64,000 nt of DNA. It comes from Stutzerimonas balearica DSM 6083. GTDB taxonomy: Bacteria > Pseudomonadota > Gammaproteobacteria > Pseudomonadales > Pseudomonadaceae. A program made the translations under genes and the position numbers. The stretch lies in the NCBI RefSeq assembly GCF_000818015.1, contig NZ_CP007511.1, positions 3,048,501 to 3,112,500 of the forward strand. The letters are read 5' to 3'. The notes beneath the pieces were generated by a model, which worked only from the letters and a program-made list of their open reading frames with translations, had not been told where the DNA came from and searched no databases. This document shows, in pieces, positions 34,393 through 43,095 of the stretch (the first letter of the stretch is position 1; each line of letters opens with the position of its first letter).

Positions 34393-36078
34393 TCAGACGC
34401 GGAACTGACGGACCAGGCCCTGCAGACGCTCGGCCAGCGCATTGAGGTCGCGCGCGGTCTGCGCCCCCTGCGAGGCATCGCTGGCCACGCCATCTACGGC
34501 ATCGGCGATATGGTGCACGCTGCGGTTGATCTCTTCGGCAACGGCCGTCTGTTCCTCGGCGGCACTGGCGATCTGCGCGTTCATCGAGTTGATGGTGCCG
34601 ATCAGCGCGGCGATGGCGTCGAGCGACTCGCCGGCCTGATTGGCCTGCTGCTGGGTGCTCTCGCCCTTCTCGCCGGCGCGCAGCATGGTCGAGACGGTAT
34701 GGGTGGTGGCGCTCTGCAAGCGGTCGATCATGCCCTGGATCTCGCCGGTGCTCTGCTGCGTGCGGCTGGCCAGCGCACGCACCTCGTCGGCGACCACGGC
34801 AAAGCCGCGCCCGGCCTCACCCGCGCGCGCCGCCTCGATCGCTGCGTTGAGTGCGAGCAGGTTGGTCTGCTCGGCGATCGCGCGAATCACGTCGAGCACG
34901 CCGACGATACCCTTGACGTCCTGCTGCAGCCCCTCGAGCGATTCGCCGCTGCCGCGCAGTTCGCCGACCAGCTCGTGAATCTGGCGGATACTCTGATCGA
35001 CCACCTGCTTGGCCAGCTGGCCCTGCTGATCGGTCTCGCGGGCGGCTTCAGCGGCGCGCTGGGCACTCATCGCCACTTCACTGGCGGCGGCCGACATCTC
35101 GTTGATGGCCGTGGCCACCTGGTCGGTTTCGCTGCGCTGGCCGGCCATCGCCTGCTCCGAACGCTGCGCCTGGGTGGCGACCGCACCGACCAGACCGGTG
35201 AGCTGGGTGGTGGTGCCCGCCACTTGCTGCACCAGCGAGTGAATCTTCTCGACGAAGCGGTTGAACGAGCGCGCCAGTTCGCCGAGCTCGTCCTCGCTGG
35301 TGATCGGCAGCCGGTGGGTCAGGTCGCCATCGCCTTGCGCCATGTCGTCGAGGTTGCGTTTGATCAGCAGCAGCGGGCGCAGCAGCGCATTGCTCATCAG
35401 CATCGCCAGCAAGCCGATCACCGCCAGCAAGGCGACCGCCGAGCCAAGCATGATGCCGACCAGGGTGTCGATGCGGTCCTGGAACTCGGCGCGCGCGGCC
35501 TGTACGTCACGCTCGACGCCGTCGAGGTTGAGCGCCGTACCGAAAATCATGTCCCACTTGGGCAGGTGCAACGAATAGCCGACCTTCGGCACGATCACCT
35601 TGTCGGCGCCGAGCACGAAGCTGTAGTGCACGTAGTGGCTGCCGTCGACGCCGGCCTTGACCAGCTCGCGGATGGGATAGTTGCCCTGAGCATCCTTGAA
35701 GTCATAGAAGCTCTGGCCGACCTTGTCGCCGGTGTTGCCCTGGAAGAGCCGCACGGTCTTGGTGTCGTAGCCCCAGAAGTAGCCTTCCTTGCCGTAGTTG
35801 AGCTCCTGCAGCACGGCAACGGCTTCGGCGCGAGCCTGCATGTCCTGCGCGGCAGAGGCTTCGTAGATCGGCTTGATCGCGTTGTAGGCGATGCCGACGT
35901 AGTGCTCCAGCTCGGCCTGGCGATCGCGGATGAGGCTCTGGCGCGTCTGCACCTCCTGCGCTTCGGCCAGGTGCTGCAGGCGCAGCACGGTGATCCCGCT
36001 GAGCAGGATGGTCAACAGCAGGATCGGCCCCAGGGCCAAGAGCAGCAATTTGGTTCTAAGACGCAGGTTCGAGAGCAT
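34393..36078 (-). CDS. methyl-accepting chemotaxis protein with single Cache domain
   Basis: 561 residues: first span [18 protein letters not shown] (about 11-31), a periplasmic sCache_2 ligand domain with [10 protein letters not shown] and [10 protein letters not shown], second span (about 210-232), HAMP ([20 protein letters not shown]...), then the methylation and signalling helices with hairpin tip [20 protein letters not shown]. It has no C-terminal CheR-binding pentapeptide. Such sCache receptors typically sense small organic acids. The 223 bases to the aminopeptidase start hold a GC-rich hairpin-like segment but no gene. Confidence 0.93.
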   Translation of the reverse strand: MLSNLRLRTKLLLLALGPILLLTILLSGITVLRLQHLAEAQEVQTRQSLIRDRQAELEHYVGIAYNAIKPIYEASAAQDMQARAEAVAVLQELNYGKEGYFWGYDTKTVRLFQGNTGDKVGQSFYDFKDAQGNYPIRELVKAGVDGSHYVHYSFVLGADKVIVPKVGYSLHLPKWDMIFGTALNLDGVERDVQAARAEFQDRIDTLVGIMLGSAVALLAVIGLLAMLMSNALLRPLLLIKRNLDDMAQGDGDLTHRLPITSEDELGELARSFNRFVEKIHSLVQQVAGTTTQLTGLVGAVATQAQRSEQAMAGQRSETDQVATAINEMSAAASEVAMSAQRAAEAARETDQQGQLAKQVVDQSIRQIHELVGELRGSGESLEGLQQDVKGIVGVLDVIRAIAEQTNLLALNAAIEAARAGEAGRGFAVVADEVRALASRTQQSTGEIQGMIDRLQSATTHTVSTMLRAGEKGESTQQQANQAGESLDAIAALIGTINSMNAQIASAAEEQTAVAEEINRSVHHIADAVDGVASDASQGAQTARDLNALAERLQGLVRQFRV

Positions 36079-36231
36079 GTCGTTTATCCCTAAGGCTCAC
36101 AAGGCGGCCGTGCCGCGCAAAAGGCATCGCCTATAGTTGTCGACCGGAACGGCTCTTTTCTTAACCTCGATCAGGAAAAACCGCTCTGCAACGGGCCATA
36201 CGGAGCGCTTGCGGGGTAATGACGGCGGTAA

Positions 36232-36239
36232 AAAAAAAA
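36232..36239. repeat. left 8-base target duplication of the ISL3 element
   Basis: AAAAAAAA directly before the left inverted repeat of the insertion sequence, part of a 10-A run. The same 8 bases follow the right end at 37547-37554. ISL3 elements generally make 8-base duplications and favour A/T targets. Confidence 0.8.
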
Positions 36240-36270
36240 GGTTCTTCACGGAATCCCGGGAAAGATAGAA

Positions 36271-36336
36271 ACAAGAACGCCGGTTTGATGGATGATGTTC
36301 GTGCGAGCAAACATATCTACAAACCGGCGTTCTTGT
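36271..36336 (+). promoter_or_regulatory. 17-bp stem-loop covering the transposase start
   Basis: ACAAGAACGCCGGTTTG (36271-36287) and its exact reverse complement (36320-36336) enclose 32 bases. The right arm ends on the first two bases of the GTG start codon (36335-36337). In RNA entering from outside the element this stem would hide the start; transcripts beginning inside the loop would not form it. This is a known way for insertion sequences to limit transposase made from read-through. Confidence 0.6.
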
Positions 36337-37540
36337 GCACGATGTTAATACGTTCCTGCCCTTTTGGGAGGGCTTTTCTGTCATTGGCATCAGACCTGAC
36401 GGCGAAGCGCTGTTGATCGATCTGATCCCAAATCCCAGCAGATTCCCTACTTGCAGCGGCTGCCATCAGCCCAGCACCACCATCCATGAATACTGTCAGC
36501 GCTCGATCCGTGACTTGCCCATTCTTGGCCGTTCGGTGCGATTGAATGTGGAGCTGCGACGCGTCGAATGTGGCGCATGCGGTAAGCGAATGGAGTCAGT
36601 TAGCTGGCTTGACCGCTATTCGCGGATGACCAGACGGCTGGCCGAAGCGGTGACTCAGGCTTGCCGGCGGTTGCCCACACTGCACGTCGCTGAGCTGTTC
36701 GGCTTGCACTGGGATAGCGTGCGTTTGCTGGAGCGACGAGCGTTACAAGCCGCCTTGGAGAAGCTACCGAAAGCTCAGCCGAAGCGCTTGGTGATGGATG
36801 AGTTCGCCTTGTTCAAAGGGCATCGCTACGCCAGCGTTGTGCTGGATGCCGATACCCGACGGGTACTGTGGATTGGCGAAGGACGCAGTCGAGCTGCCAT
36901 CAGGCCGTTCTTTGAAGAGCTGGGGCCGGAAGGCTGCGCTCGGATAGAAGCAGTGGCGATGGACATGAATACTGCGTTTGACTTGGAGGTGCGCCAACAC
37001 TGCCCGCAGGCGCGGGTGGTCTATGACCTGTTTCATGTGGTCGCCAAGTACGGTCGAGAAGTGATTGATCGAGTGCGAGTGGATGAAGCCAACCGTCTGC
37101 GGCATGACAAGCCTGCACGTAAGGTCATCAAGCAAGCGCGGTGGCTGTTGCTGCGCAATCCAGAGAACCTCAAACGCGAAGAGCAGCAACTACGCCTACA
37201 GGATCTACTGGCCGCTAACCAGTCGCTGATGACGGTTTACCTGATGAAAGCCGAACTTAAAACGCTCTGGTCGCCCACCACTGCCTGGGGCTGGCGATCA
37301 GCCTGGAAGCAATGGCTGCGCTTGGCTGGAGAAAGCGAGATACCAGCACTGAAGCAGTTTGCTAAACGACTGAGGGGCTACTGGCGCGGCATCCTGAGCC
37401 GAGTGCGCTGGCCCATGCACACGGGTCAGCTAGAAGGGATTAACAACCGGATCAAGGTCATCAAACGGATGGCTTACGGCTACCGGGACAGCGAATTCTT
37501 CTTTATGAAGATCAAGAATAACTTCCCCGGTAATCCGTGA
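36335..37540 (+). CDS. ISL3-family transposase
   Basis: 401 residues from GTG at 36335. It has an N-terminal zinc-finger-like CxxC pair (FPTCSGCHQ and VECGACGK) and a helix-turn-helix region. The DDE catalytic residues fit RLVMDEFALFKG, AVAMDMNTAFD and the Glu in TGQLEGINNRIK. Full length for the family (about 400), with no stop or frameshift, so probably functional. It ends 6 bases from the end of the element. Confidence 0.95.
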   Translation: MHDVNTFLPFWEGFSVIGIRPDGEALLIDLIPNPSRFPTCSGCHQPSTTIHEYCQRSIRDLPILGRSVRLNVELRRVECGACGKRMESVSWLDRYSRMTRRLAEAVTQACRRLPTLHVAELFGLHWDSVRLLERRALQAALEKLPKAQPKRLVMDEFALFKGHRYASVVLDADTRRVLWIGEGRSRAAIRPFFEELGPEGCARIEAVAMDMNTAFDLEVRQHCPQARVVYDLFHVVAKYGREVIDRVRVDEANRLRHDKPARKVIKQARWLLLRNPENLKREEQQLRLQDLLAANQSLMTVYLMKAELKTLWSPTTAWGWRSAWKQWLRLAGESEIPALKQFAKRLRGYWRGILSRVRWPMHTGQLEGINNRIKVIKRMAYGYRDSEFFFMKIKNNFPGNP

Positions 37541-37546
37541 AGAACC

Positions 37547-37578
37547 AAAAAAAAGCCCCGCGGCATGCGGGGCTTTTT
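37547..37578 (-). terminator. fadD1 intrinsic terminator, U-tract adjoining the IS
   Basis: AGCCCCGC (37554-37561) and GCGGGGCT (37567-37574) form a stem, extended by the A-run and TTTTT to about 12 pairs. On the minus strand it follows the fadD1 stop by 15 bases and ends in eight T, which are the right target duplication of the insertion sequence. The same stem has TTTTT on the plus strand, so it can also stop transcripts leaving the IS. Confidence 0.8.
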
Positions 37579-37593
37579 CCTGGAACGACGGGG

Positions 37594-39285
37594 TTAAGCC
37601 GTCGCCGCCTGTTTCTTCAGCTCCTGGTCGCGCAGCTCGCGGCGCAGGATCTTGCCGACATTGGTGGTCGGCAGGCTGTCACGGAACTCGATGTAGCGCG
37701 GCCGCTTGTAGCCGGTCAGGTTGTCGTGCATATGCTGCATGACCTGCTCCTTGGTCAGGCTCTCGCCTGGCTTGGCCACCACGAACAGCTTGATCGCCTC
37801 GCCCGATTTCTCGTCCGGCACGCCGATGGCAGCACATTGCAGCACGCCCGGCAGGGTGGCCAGCACGTCCTCCAGCTCGTTCGGATACACGTTGAAGCCG
37901 GACACCAGGATCATGTCCTTCTTCCGGTCGACGATGCGCATGTAGCCGTCTTCCTGGATCACGCCAATGTCGCCGGTCTTCAGCCAGCCGTCGGCGCTGA
38001 GGATCTCGGCGGTCGCCTCGGGGCGCTGCCAGTAACCCTTCATGACCTGCGGGCCACGCACGCAGAGCTCACCGATCGAGCCCATGGGCAGGTCGTTGCC
38101 CTCGTCGTCGATCACCTTGCACTCGGTCGACGGCAGCGGAATGCCGATGGTGCCGAGCTTGATGTGCTTGATCGGGTTGACCGATACCACCGGGCTGGTT
38201 TCGGTCATGCCGAAGCCTTCGGCGATGTCGCAACCGGTCACGGCCTTCCAGCGCTCGGCCGTCGCCAGCTGCAGCGCCATGCCGCCGGACACCGTGAGCT
38301 TCAGGCCGGAAAAGTCCAGTGCGCGGAAACTGTCGTTGTTGCACAGCGCGACAAACAGCGTGTTGAGGCCGACGAAACCGGTGAAGCGGTACTTGGAGAG
38401 GTCCTTGACCATCGTCGGCAGGTCGCGCGGGTTGGTGATCAGGATGTTGTGCGCGCCGATCAGCATCATCGCCATGCAGTGAAAGGTGAAGGCGTAGATG
38501 TGATACAGCGGCAGCGGCGCGATCATCACCTCGGTGCCTTCCTGCAGCTCGCTACCCATCAGTGCGCGGTTCTGCAGCATGTTGGCGACGATGTTGCGGT
38601 GCGTGAGCATGGCGCCCTTGGCCACGCCGGTGGTGCCGCCGGTGTACTGCAGCACGGCGACGTCGTCGCCCTGCGGGCAGGCTTCCCTGAGTGACTTGCC
38701 GCGGCCGCCGGCCAGCGCGTCGGTGAACTTGATCGCCTTGGGCAGGCTGTAGCTGGGCACCATCTTCTTGACGTGCTTGACCACGGCATTGACCAGCAGG
38801 CGCTTGATCGGCGGCAACATATCGCCGACCTCGGTGACGATCACGTGCTTGATGCCGGTGCGCGGCAGCACTTCCTCGGCCAGGTGCGCCATGTTGGCCA
38901 GACACACCAGCGCCTTGGCGCCGGCATCGTTGAACTGGTGCTCCATCTCCCGCGCGGTATAGAGCGGATTGGTATTGACCACGATGAGCCCGGCACGCAT
39001 GGCGCCGAACACCACCACCGGATACTGCAGCACGTTCGGCAGCTGCACGGCGATGCGGTCGCCGGGTTCCAGGCCCGGGAGTTGCTGGAGGTAGGCGGCA
39101 AACTCGCCAGAGAGCCGATACAGCTCGCCATAGGTGAGGGTCTTGCCGAGGTTGCTGAAGGCCGGCTTGTCGGCGAATCGCTCGCACGACTGCTTAAGCA
39201 CCGCCTGGATGTTCTGGTATTCGTCGGGATTGATTTCGCTTGCAACCCCAACAGGATATTTATCCTTCCAGAAGTTATCGGTCAT
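37594..39285 (-). CDS. fadD1: long-chain fatty acid-CoA ligase FadD1
   Basis: 563 residues from the ATG at 39285 (TAGGAG upstream). The adenylation motif YTGGTTGVAKGAMLTHRN (P-loop), GFGMTETSPV and the A8 hinge DRKKDMILVSGFNVYP are intact, with the catalytic Lys near the end in LPTTNVGKILRREL. It activates fatty acids to acyl-CoA at the inner membrane for beta-oxidation or PHA precursor supply. It follows fadD2 on the same strand after 208 bases, as in P. aeruginosa, so a separate promoter is likely. Confidence 0.95.
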   Translation of the reverse strand: MTDNFWKDKYPVGVASEINPDEYQNIQAVLKQSCERFADKPAFSNLGKTLTYGELYRLSGEFAAYLQQLPGLEPGDRIAVQLPNVLQYPVVVFGAMRAGLIVVNTNPLYTAREMEHQFNDAGAKALVCLANMAHLAEEVLPRTGIKHVIVTEVGDMLPPIKRLLVNAVVKHVKKMVPSYSLPKAIKFTDALAGGRGKSLREACPQGDDVAVLQYTGGTTGVAKGAMLTHRNIVANMLQNRALMGSELQEGTEVMIAPLPLYHIYAFTFHCMAMMLIGAHNILITNPRDLPTMVKDLSKYRFTGFVGLNTLFVALCNNDSFRALDFSGLKLTVSGGMALQLATAERWKAVTGCDIAEGFGMTETSPVVSVNPIKHIKLGTIGIPLPSTECKVIDDEGNDLPMGSIGELCVRGPQVMKGYWQRPEATAEILSADGWLKTGDIGVIQEDGYMRIVDRKKDMILVSGFNVYPNELEDVLATLPGVLQCAAIGVPDEKSGEAIKLFVVAKPGESLTKEQVMQHMHDNLTGYKRPRYIEFRDSLPTTNVGKILRRELRDQELKKQAATA

Positions 39286-39493
39286 GAACCCACTCCTAAG
39301 CGACAGCTTTGTCACTGCACTCAATGGCAGCTGTTTTGTTGTGATTTGTAAACTTTTGTACTGCAAATAGCAGCAGAAAGCGGCCCGAGGTTAGCAGCTT
39401 TAAAACAGGCCGAACAGGGCCTCAGAAGCCCCATACAGGCACAAAATGACCACCAATCAACTTGCAGTCACGTGCCTGCGGGGGCTCGAGGTG

Positions 39494-41182
39494 TCAGGCG
39501 AGGTCGCGCAATTCGCGCCGCAGGATCTTGCCCACCGGGGTCATTGGCAGGGACTCGCGGAACACGTAATGGCGGGGCATCTTGTAGCCGGTGAAGTTCT
39601 CCCGGCAGTAGGCGTGCAACTCGGCCTCGGTGAGATCGGGCGCGCTCGGCACCACGAACAGCTTGACCGCCTCGCCCGATTTTTCGTCCTGTACACCGAT
39701 GGCGGCGCAGGCTGCGACCTTGGGATGCGCCATCACCACTTCTTCGATCTCGTTGGGATAGACGTTGAAGCCCGAGACGATGATCAGGTCCTTCTTGCGG
39801 TCGACGATACTGACAAAGCCCTCAGCGTCGATCACCGCGATGTCGCCGGTGCGCAGCCAGCCCTCGGCGTCCAGCACCTCGGCGGTCGCCTCGGGGCGCT
39901 GCCAGTAGCCGACCATCACCTGCGGGCCCTTGACGCAGAGTTCGCCGCGATCGCCCAGCGGCAGGGTGTTGCCGGCCTCGTCGATCACCTTCAACTGCGT
40001 GCCCGGCACCGGCAGGCCGACCGTGCCCAGGCGCGACTTCTCGCCGTGCGGATTGGCGCAGACCACCGGCGATGTCTCCGTCAGCCCATAGCCTTCCATC
40101 ACCGTGCAGCCGGTCAGGCTCTTCCAGCGCTCGGCCACTGCCGACATCAGCGCAGTGCCGCCCGAGTTGGTGCCCTTGAGGCGGGAGAAATCGATCTTGC
40201 CGAACTCCGGGTGACTCATCAGTGCAACGAACAGCGTGTTCAGCCCGAGAAAACCGGAGAACTGCCAGCGTTGCAGCTCCTTGACGAAAGCGTTGATGTC
40301 GCGTGGATTGGTGATTAGCACGTTATGGTTGCCCGTGACCATCATGCACATGCAGTTCACCGTAAATGCATAGATGTGATACAGCGGCAGCGGCGCGATC
40401 ATCACCTCCTGTCCTTCGCGGATCACCGGGTGGCCCTGCGCGTCGAGCTGCTGCATGTTGGCCTTGACCTGCTGCATGTTGGCGACCAGGTTGCCGTGGC
40501 TGAGCATCGCGCCCTTGGCCACGCCCGTAGTGCCGCCGGTGTACTGCAGCACGGCGATGTCCTCGAGCGCCAGCGACACCGGGCGCAAGCCGGCACCGGC
40601 CCCCTCGCGCAGCAGACGCTTGAACGAAACCGCCTGCGGCAGGTTGTAGGCGGGCACCATCTTTTTCACGTGCTTGACCGCGGTGTTGACCAACAGCCCC
40701 TTGAATGAGGGCAACAGGTCGCCGATCTGCGCTTCGATCAGATACTCGATCTCGGTGTCAGCCAGCACTTCCTGCACCTGCTTGCCAAAGGTGTTCAGGT
40801 ACACCAGCGCCCGCGCCCCGGCATCCCGGAACTGGTGGCGCATTTCACGCACGGTATACAAGGGGTTGGTGTTGACCACGATCAGCCCCGCCCGCAGCGC
40901 ACCGAACACGGCGATGGGATATTGCAAGAGGTTCGGCATCTGCACCGCGATGCGATCGCCCGGCTTGAGATCGGTGTGGTTCTGCAGCCAGGCCGCGAAG
41001 GCCGCCGAATGGCGCTCCAGATCGGCGTAATTGAGGGTCACACCCATGTTGGTGAATGCCGGACGGTCCGCATGCTGCCGGCAAGCGCGCTCGAACACAT
41101 CGACGACCGAGCGGTAACCGCCCATGTCGATTTCGTTGGGCACGCCCGCCGGCCGTTTGTCGCTCCAGAAATCAGGTTGCAT
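39494..41182 (-). CDS. fadD2: long-chain fatty acid-CoA ligase FadD2
   Basis: 562 residues with the same motif set: YTGGTTGVAKGAMLSHGN, GYGLTETSPV, DRKKDLIIVSGFNVYP and LPMTPVGKILRREL. It is clearly a tandem paralogue of FadD1 with changed details. In P. aeruginosa the two enzymes prefer different chain lengths. It is divergent from phaJ1 with a 244-base gap in which I see no clear PsrA or FadR-type site. Confidence 0.93.
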   Translation of the reverse strand: MQPDFWSDKRPAGVPNEIDMGGYRSVVDVFERACRQHADRPAFTNMGVTLNYADLERHSAAFAAWLQNHTDLKPGDRIAVQMPNLLQYPIAVFGALRAGLIVVNTNPLYTVREMRHQFRDAGARALVYLNTFGKQVQEVLADTEIEYLIEAQIGDLLPSFKGLLVNTAVKHVKKMVPAYNLPQAVSFKRLLREGAGAGLRPVSLALEDIAVLQYTGGTTGVAKGAMLSHGNLVANMQQVKANMQQLDAQGHPVIREGQEVMIAPLPLYHIYAFTVNCMCMMVTGNHNVLITNPRDINAFVKELQRWQFSGFLGLNTLFVALMSHPEFGKIDFSRLKGTNSGGTALMSAVAERWKSLTGCTVMEGYGLTETSPVVCANPHGEKSRLGTVGLPVPGTQLKVIDEAGNTLPLGDRGELCVKGPQVMVGYWQRPEATAEVLDAEGWLRTGDIAVIDAEGFVSIVDRKKDLIIVSGFNVYPNEIEEVVMAHPKVAACAAIGVQDEKSGEAVKLFVVPSAPDLTEAELHAYCRENFTGYKMPRHYVFRESLPMTPVGKILRRELRDLA

Positions 41183-41426
41183 TGTTATTGGCCTCTTTAC
41201 CTGAGTGGTCCGAGCCGCGAGGGGCTAGAGCGAACTTATCAGCTCGGCTTGCCGGCGCAACCGAGATGGCCTTGCATCCATGTCGTGAATTTCGGATCAC
41301 GCAGCGTGACCGGTCAGTCAGGACAAGCGCGCCTGCAGTCACTAGAATGCGCGCTTCGCCCGCAGAGCCGCGAAGACGCCCGAGCGCTGTTGCAGCGCTG
41401 CTCAATCACCTGCATGGACCTACCCC

Positions 41427-41897
41427 ATGACCCGCATCAGCAACACGCCTTACTCCGCATTGGAAGTCGGCCAGAAGGCCAGCTACGAGAAGACCGTCGA
41501 CGAGCGCGACATCCAGCTGTTCGCCGCCATGTCCGGCGACCGCAACCCCGTGCACCTGGACGCCGACTATGCCGCCGGGACGTTATTCAAGGAGCGTATC
41601 GCCCATGGCATGTTCAGCGGGGCGCTGATCAGCGCGGCGGTCGCCTGCACCCTGCCCGGCCCAGGCACCATCTATCTGGGCCAGACAATGAAGTTCACCC
41701 GGCCGGTGAAGCTGGGTGACACCCTGGTGGTGCGTCTGGAGATCCTCGAGAAGCTGCCGAAGAACCGTGTGCGCGTCGCCACCCAGGTCTACAACCAGAA
41801 CGAGGAAATCGTGGTCGACGGCGAAGCCGAAGTGCTGGCCCCGCGCAAGCAGGAAACCGTCGAACTCAAGGAGCTGCCACCGATCAGCTTCGGCTGA
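41427..41897 (+). CDS. phaJ1: (R)-specific enoyl-CoA hydratase, PhaJ1-like (MaoC domain)
   Basis: 156 residues, the exact size of P. aeruginosa PhaJ1. The hot-dog fold hydratase motif DRNPVHLDADYA, with its catalytic Asp and His, and RIAHGMFSGALIS are present, then LPGPGTIYLGQTMKFTRPV and LPPISFG at the end. It hydrates trans-2-enoyl-CoA from beta-oxidation to (R)-3-hydroxyacyl-CoA for polyhydroxyalkanoate. Its place beside fadD2/fadD1 fits that link. A 16-base palindrome (CCGCGAAGCTTCGCGG, 41915-41930) follows the stop. Confidence 0.92.
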   Translation: MTRISNTPYSALEVGQKASYEKTVDERDIQLFAAMSGDRNPVHLDADYAAGTLFKERIAHGMFSGALISAAVACTLPGPGTIYLGQTMKFTRPVKLGDTLVVRLEILEKLPKNRVRVATQVYNQNEEIVVDGEAEVLAPRKQETVELKELPPISFG

Positions 41898-41982
41898 CCC
41901 AGCGGGAGGGAAGACCGCGAAGCTTCGCGGGTCGCTACGCACGGGCTGCGCCGCGGCCCGCGCGAGGCGAAGAATCGAAGGC

Positions 41983-42007
41983 AAAAAAAAGGCGACCTGA
42001 GGTCGCC
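41983..42007 (-). terminator. intrinsic terminator of the 37-residue membrane protein gene
   Basis: GGCGACC-TGA-GGTCGCC (41991-42007) with eight A at 41983-41990, which is a run of eight T on the minus strand. It is a textbook rho-independent terminator lying 30 bases beyond the stop of the small gene at 42038-42151. Confidence 0.85.
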
Positions 42008-42037
42008 TAAATGCCTTGCGTGCTCTGTATCAGCGGG

Positions 42038-42151
42038 TCAGCTGCGCTTCTTCTTCGAGTCCCGCCAGATGAAATAAGCAACACCGCCCAGGAAAACGAC
42101 CATCAGGCCGACCGTGACCACCCCTGCGAGTACTACGCTATCGACGAACAT
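42038..42151 (-). CDS. 37-residue single-span membrane protein
   Basis: ATG at 42151 with a good GGAGG 7 bases upstream and stop at 42038. The peptide starts MFVDSVVLAGVV, has one hydrophobic segment of about 20 residues (to AYFIW) and ends in a basic tail RDSKKKRS, so it should sit N-out, C-in in the inner membrane. Ribosome site, membrane topology and dedicated terminator together make it a real gene. I believe similar mini-proteins occur beside phaJ1 in other pseudomonads, but I cannot name a function. Confidence 0.75.
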   Translation of the reverse strand: MFVDSVVLAGVVTVGLMVVFLGGVAYFIWRDSKKKRS

Positions 42152-42285
42152 GAGACCGTCCTCCGAATCCGTTGCGATGTCCGATGGGTGAACGTTAAAC
42201 CCGCCCCACCCCAGCAAAATTGACCCGGGTCAATAGCAGCGGGAGCACGACGGAAAGCTGTTCGGGCGACTGATCTGGATCAAGA

Positions 42286-42310
42286 AAAACCGGCCTCTGA
42301 GGCCGGTTTT
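42286..42310 (-). terminator. intrinsic terminator of the alkB operon
   Basis: A perfect 12-base-pair stem: AAAACCGGCCTC (42286-42297), loop T, GAGGCCGGTTTT (42299-42310). It lies 30 bases beyond the stop at 42341 of the last minus-strand gene, with T-rich sequence following on that strand. Confidence 0.8.
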
Positions 42311-42340
42311 CGGGTTGTTTGGCAAAGCCGGGCGGTGAGC

Positions 42341-42502
42341 TCAGCGCTTCTTTGGCTTCTTGCGAGCCTTCTTGCGGCCATTGCCCAGCGGCAGGGCCTG
42401 CTCGAAGGCCTTGCGCATGTCGTCCAGCCGCTTGTCGTTGAGATCGTGGATGCGCTTGCTGCGCTCGGCATCGAAATCGATCAGGTTGCTGTCCTTACTC
42501 AT
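42341..42502 (-). CDS. small basic-tailed protein coupled to alkB
   Basis: 53 residues starting MSKDSNLIDFDAERSKRIHD and ending in a Lys/Arg tail (NGRKKARKKPKKR), which suggests nucleic acid or ribosome binding. The start ATG overlaps the stop of alkB (ATGA at 42499-42502) and the operon terminator follows. I recognise it as a conserved pseudomonad small protein of unknown function. Confidence 0.75.
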   Translation of the reverse strand: MSKDSNLIDFDAERSKRIHDLNDKRLDDMRKAFEQALPLGNGRKKARKKPKKR

Positions 42503-43095
42503 CTGTCTGTACGGCTCGCGATGATCTGGCGGAAGGTCAGGTTGACGCGCGGGGCATGCACCCGGGTCGTGCGCGCGATCTGGTGCTGCCAATGATGCTG
42601 GGTCAACCCGCCCATGACCAGCAGTGAGCCGTGTTCCAGCTCCAAAGAATGTGCGATGCGCGTCTGGCCCTTGCGACGCAGGTCGAAGCGCCGCGTCGCG
42701 CCCAGGCTGAGCGAAGCGACCAGCGGATCGCCGCCCAGCTCGGGCTCGTCATCGCTGTGCCAGCCCATGGCGTCCTGCCCATCGCGATAATGGTTGACCA
42801 GCACACCGTTAAATGGCCGGCCAAGCTCGCGCTCGAGGCGTTGGCGAATCGCGGCCAGCAGGGGGGGCCAGGGCGACGGCTGGTTATCCAGCCCGGAGTA
42901 GCGGTACCGGGCCTCGGGGTCGCCGATCCAGGCGACCTCGCGCGGCACCTTCACCTGTCTGCCGAACAGGCGGATCGACGGCTGCGACCAGGGCAACGTG
43001 GCGATCAGCTCGCGCAGCCATCGATCGGCCTCTTGTGGCGGGCACCAGGCGCGGCAGTAGAGCAGCTCGGCATCGGCGAGTTCGATTCGCTGCAT
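42499..43095 (-). CDS. alkB: AlkB-like 2-oxoglutarate/Fe(II) dioxygenase
   Basis: 198 residues from the ATG at 43095, which overlaps the stop of the gene before it. The iron ligands are H and D in GWHSDDEPELG and a later His in WQHQIARTT, with Arg in RVNLTFRQI for 2-oxoglutarate. GSLLVMGGLTQHHWQH is characteristic of the AlkB superfamily. It probably repairs alkylated bases in DNA or RNA by oxidative demethylation. Middle gene of a three-gene coupled operon. Confidence 0.9.
   Translation of the reverse strand: MQRIELADAELLYCRAWCPPQEADRWLRELIATLPWSQPSIRLFGRQVKVPREVAWIGDPEARYRYSGLDNQPSPWPPLLAAIRQRLERELGRPFNGVLVNHYRDGQDAMGWHSDDEPELGGDPLVASLSLGATRRFDLRRKGQTRIAHSLELEHGSLLVMGGLTQHHWQHQIARTTRVHAPRVNLTFRQIIASRTDR

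Larger units (their letters stand above)
36240..37546 (+). mobile_element. complete ISL3-family insertion sequence (1307 bp)
   Basis: The terminal inverted repeats start GGTTCTTCACGGA at 36240 and, reversed, at 37546. They continue imperfectly (ATCCCGGGAAA against TTACCGGGGAA) for about 24 bases, as usual for ISL3. One transposase gene fills the element. Both ends and the 8-base duplication are intact, so it looks like a recent and possibly active insertion. It split the poly-T part of the fadD1 terminator from the upstream region of the chemoreceptor gene. Confidence 0.93.

Noticed and set aside
41915..41930. 16-base palindrome after phaJ1 as an operator
   Set aside because: It lies just after a stop codon in a GC-rich hairpin context; more likely a 3' stem than a regulatory site.
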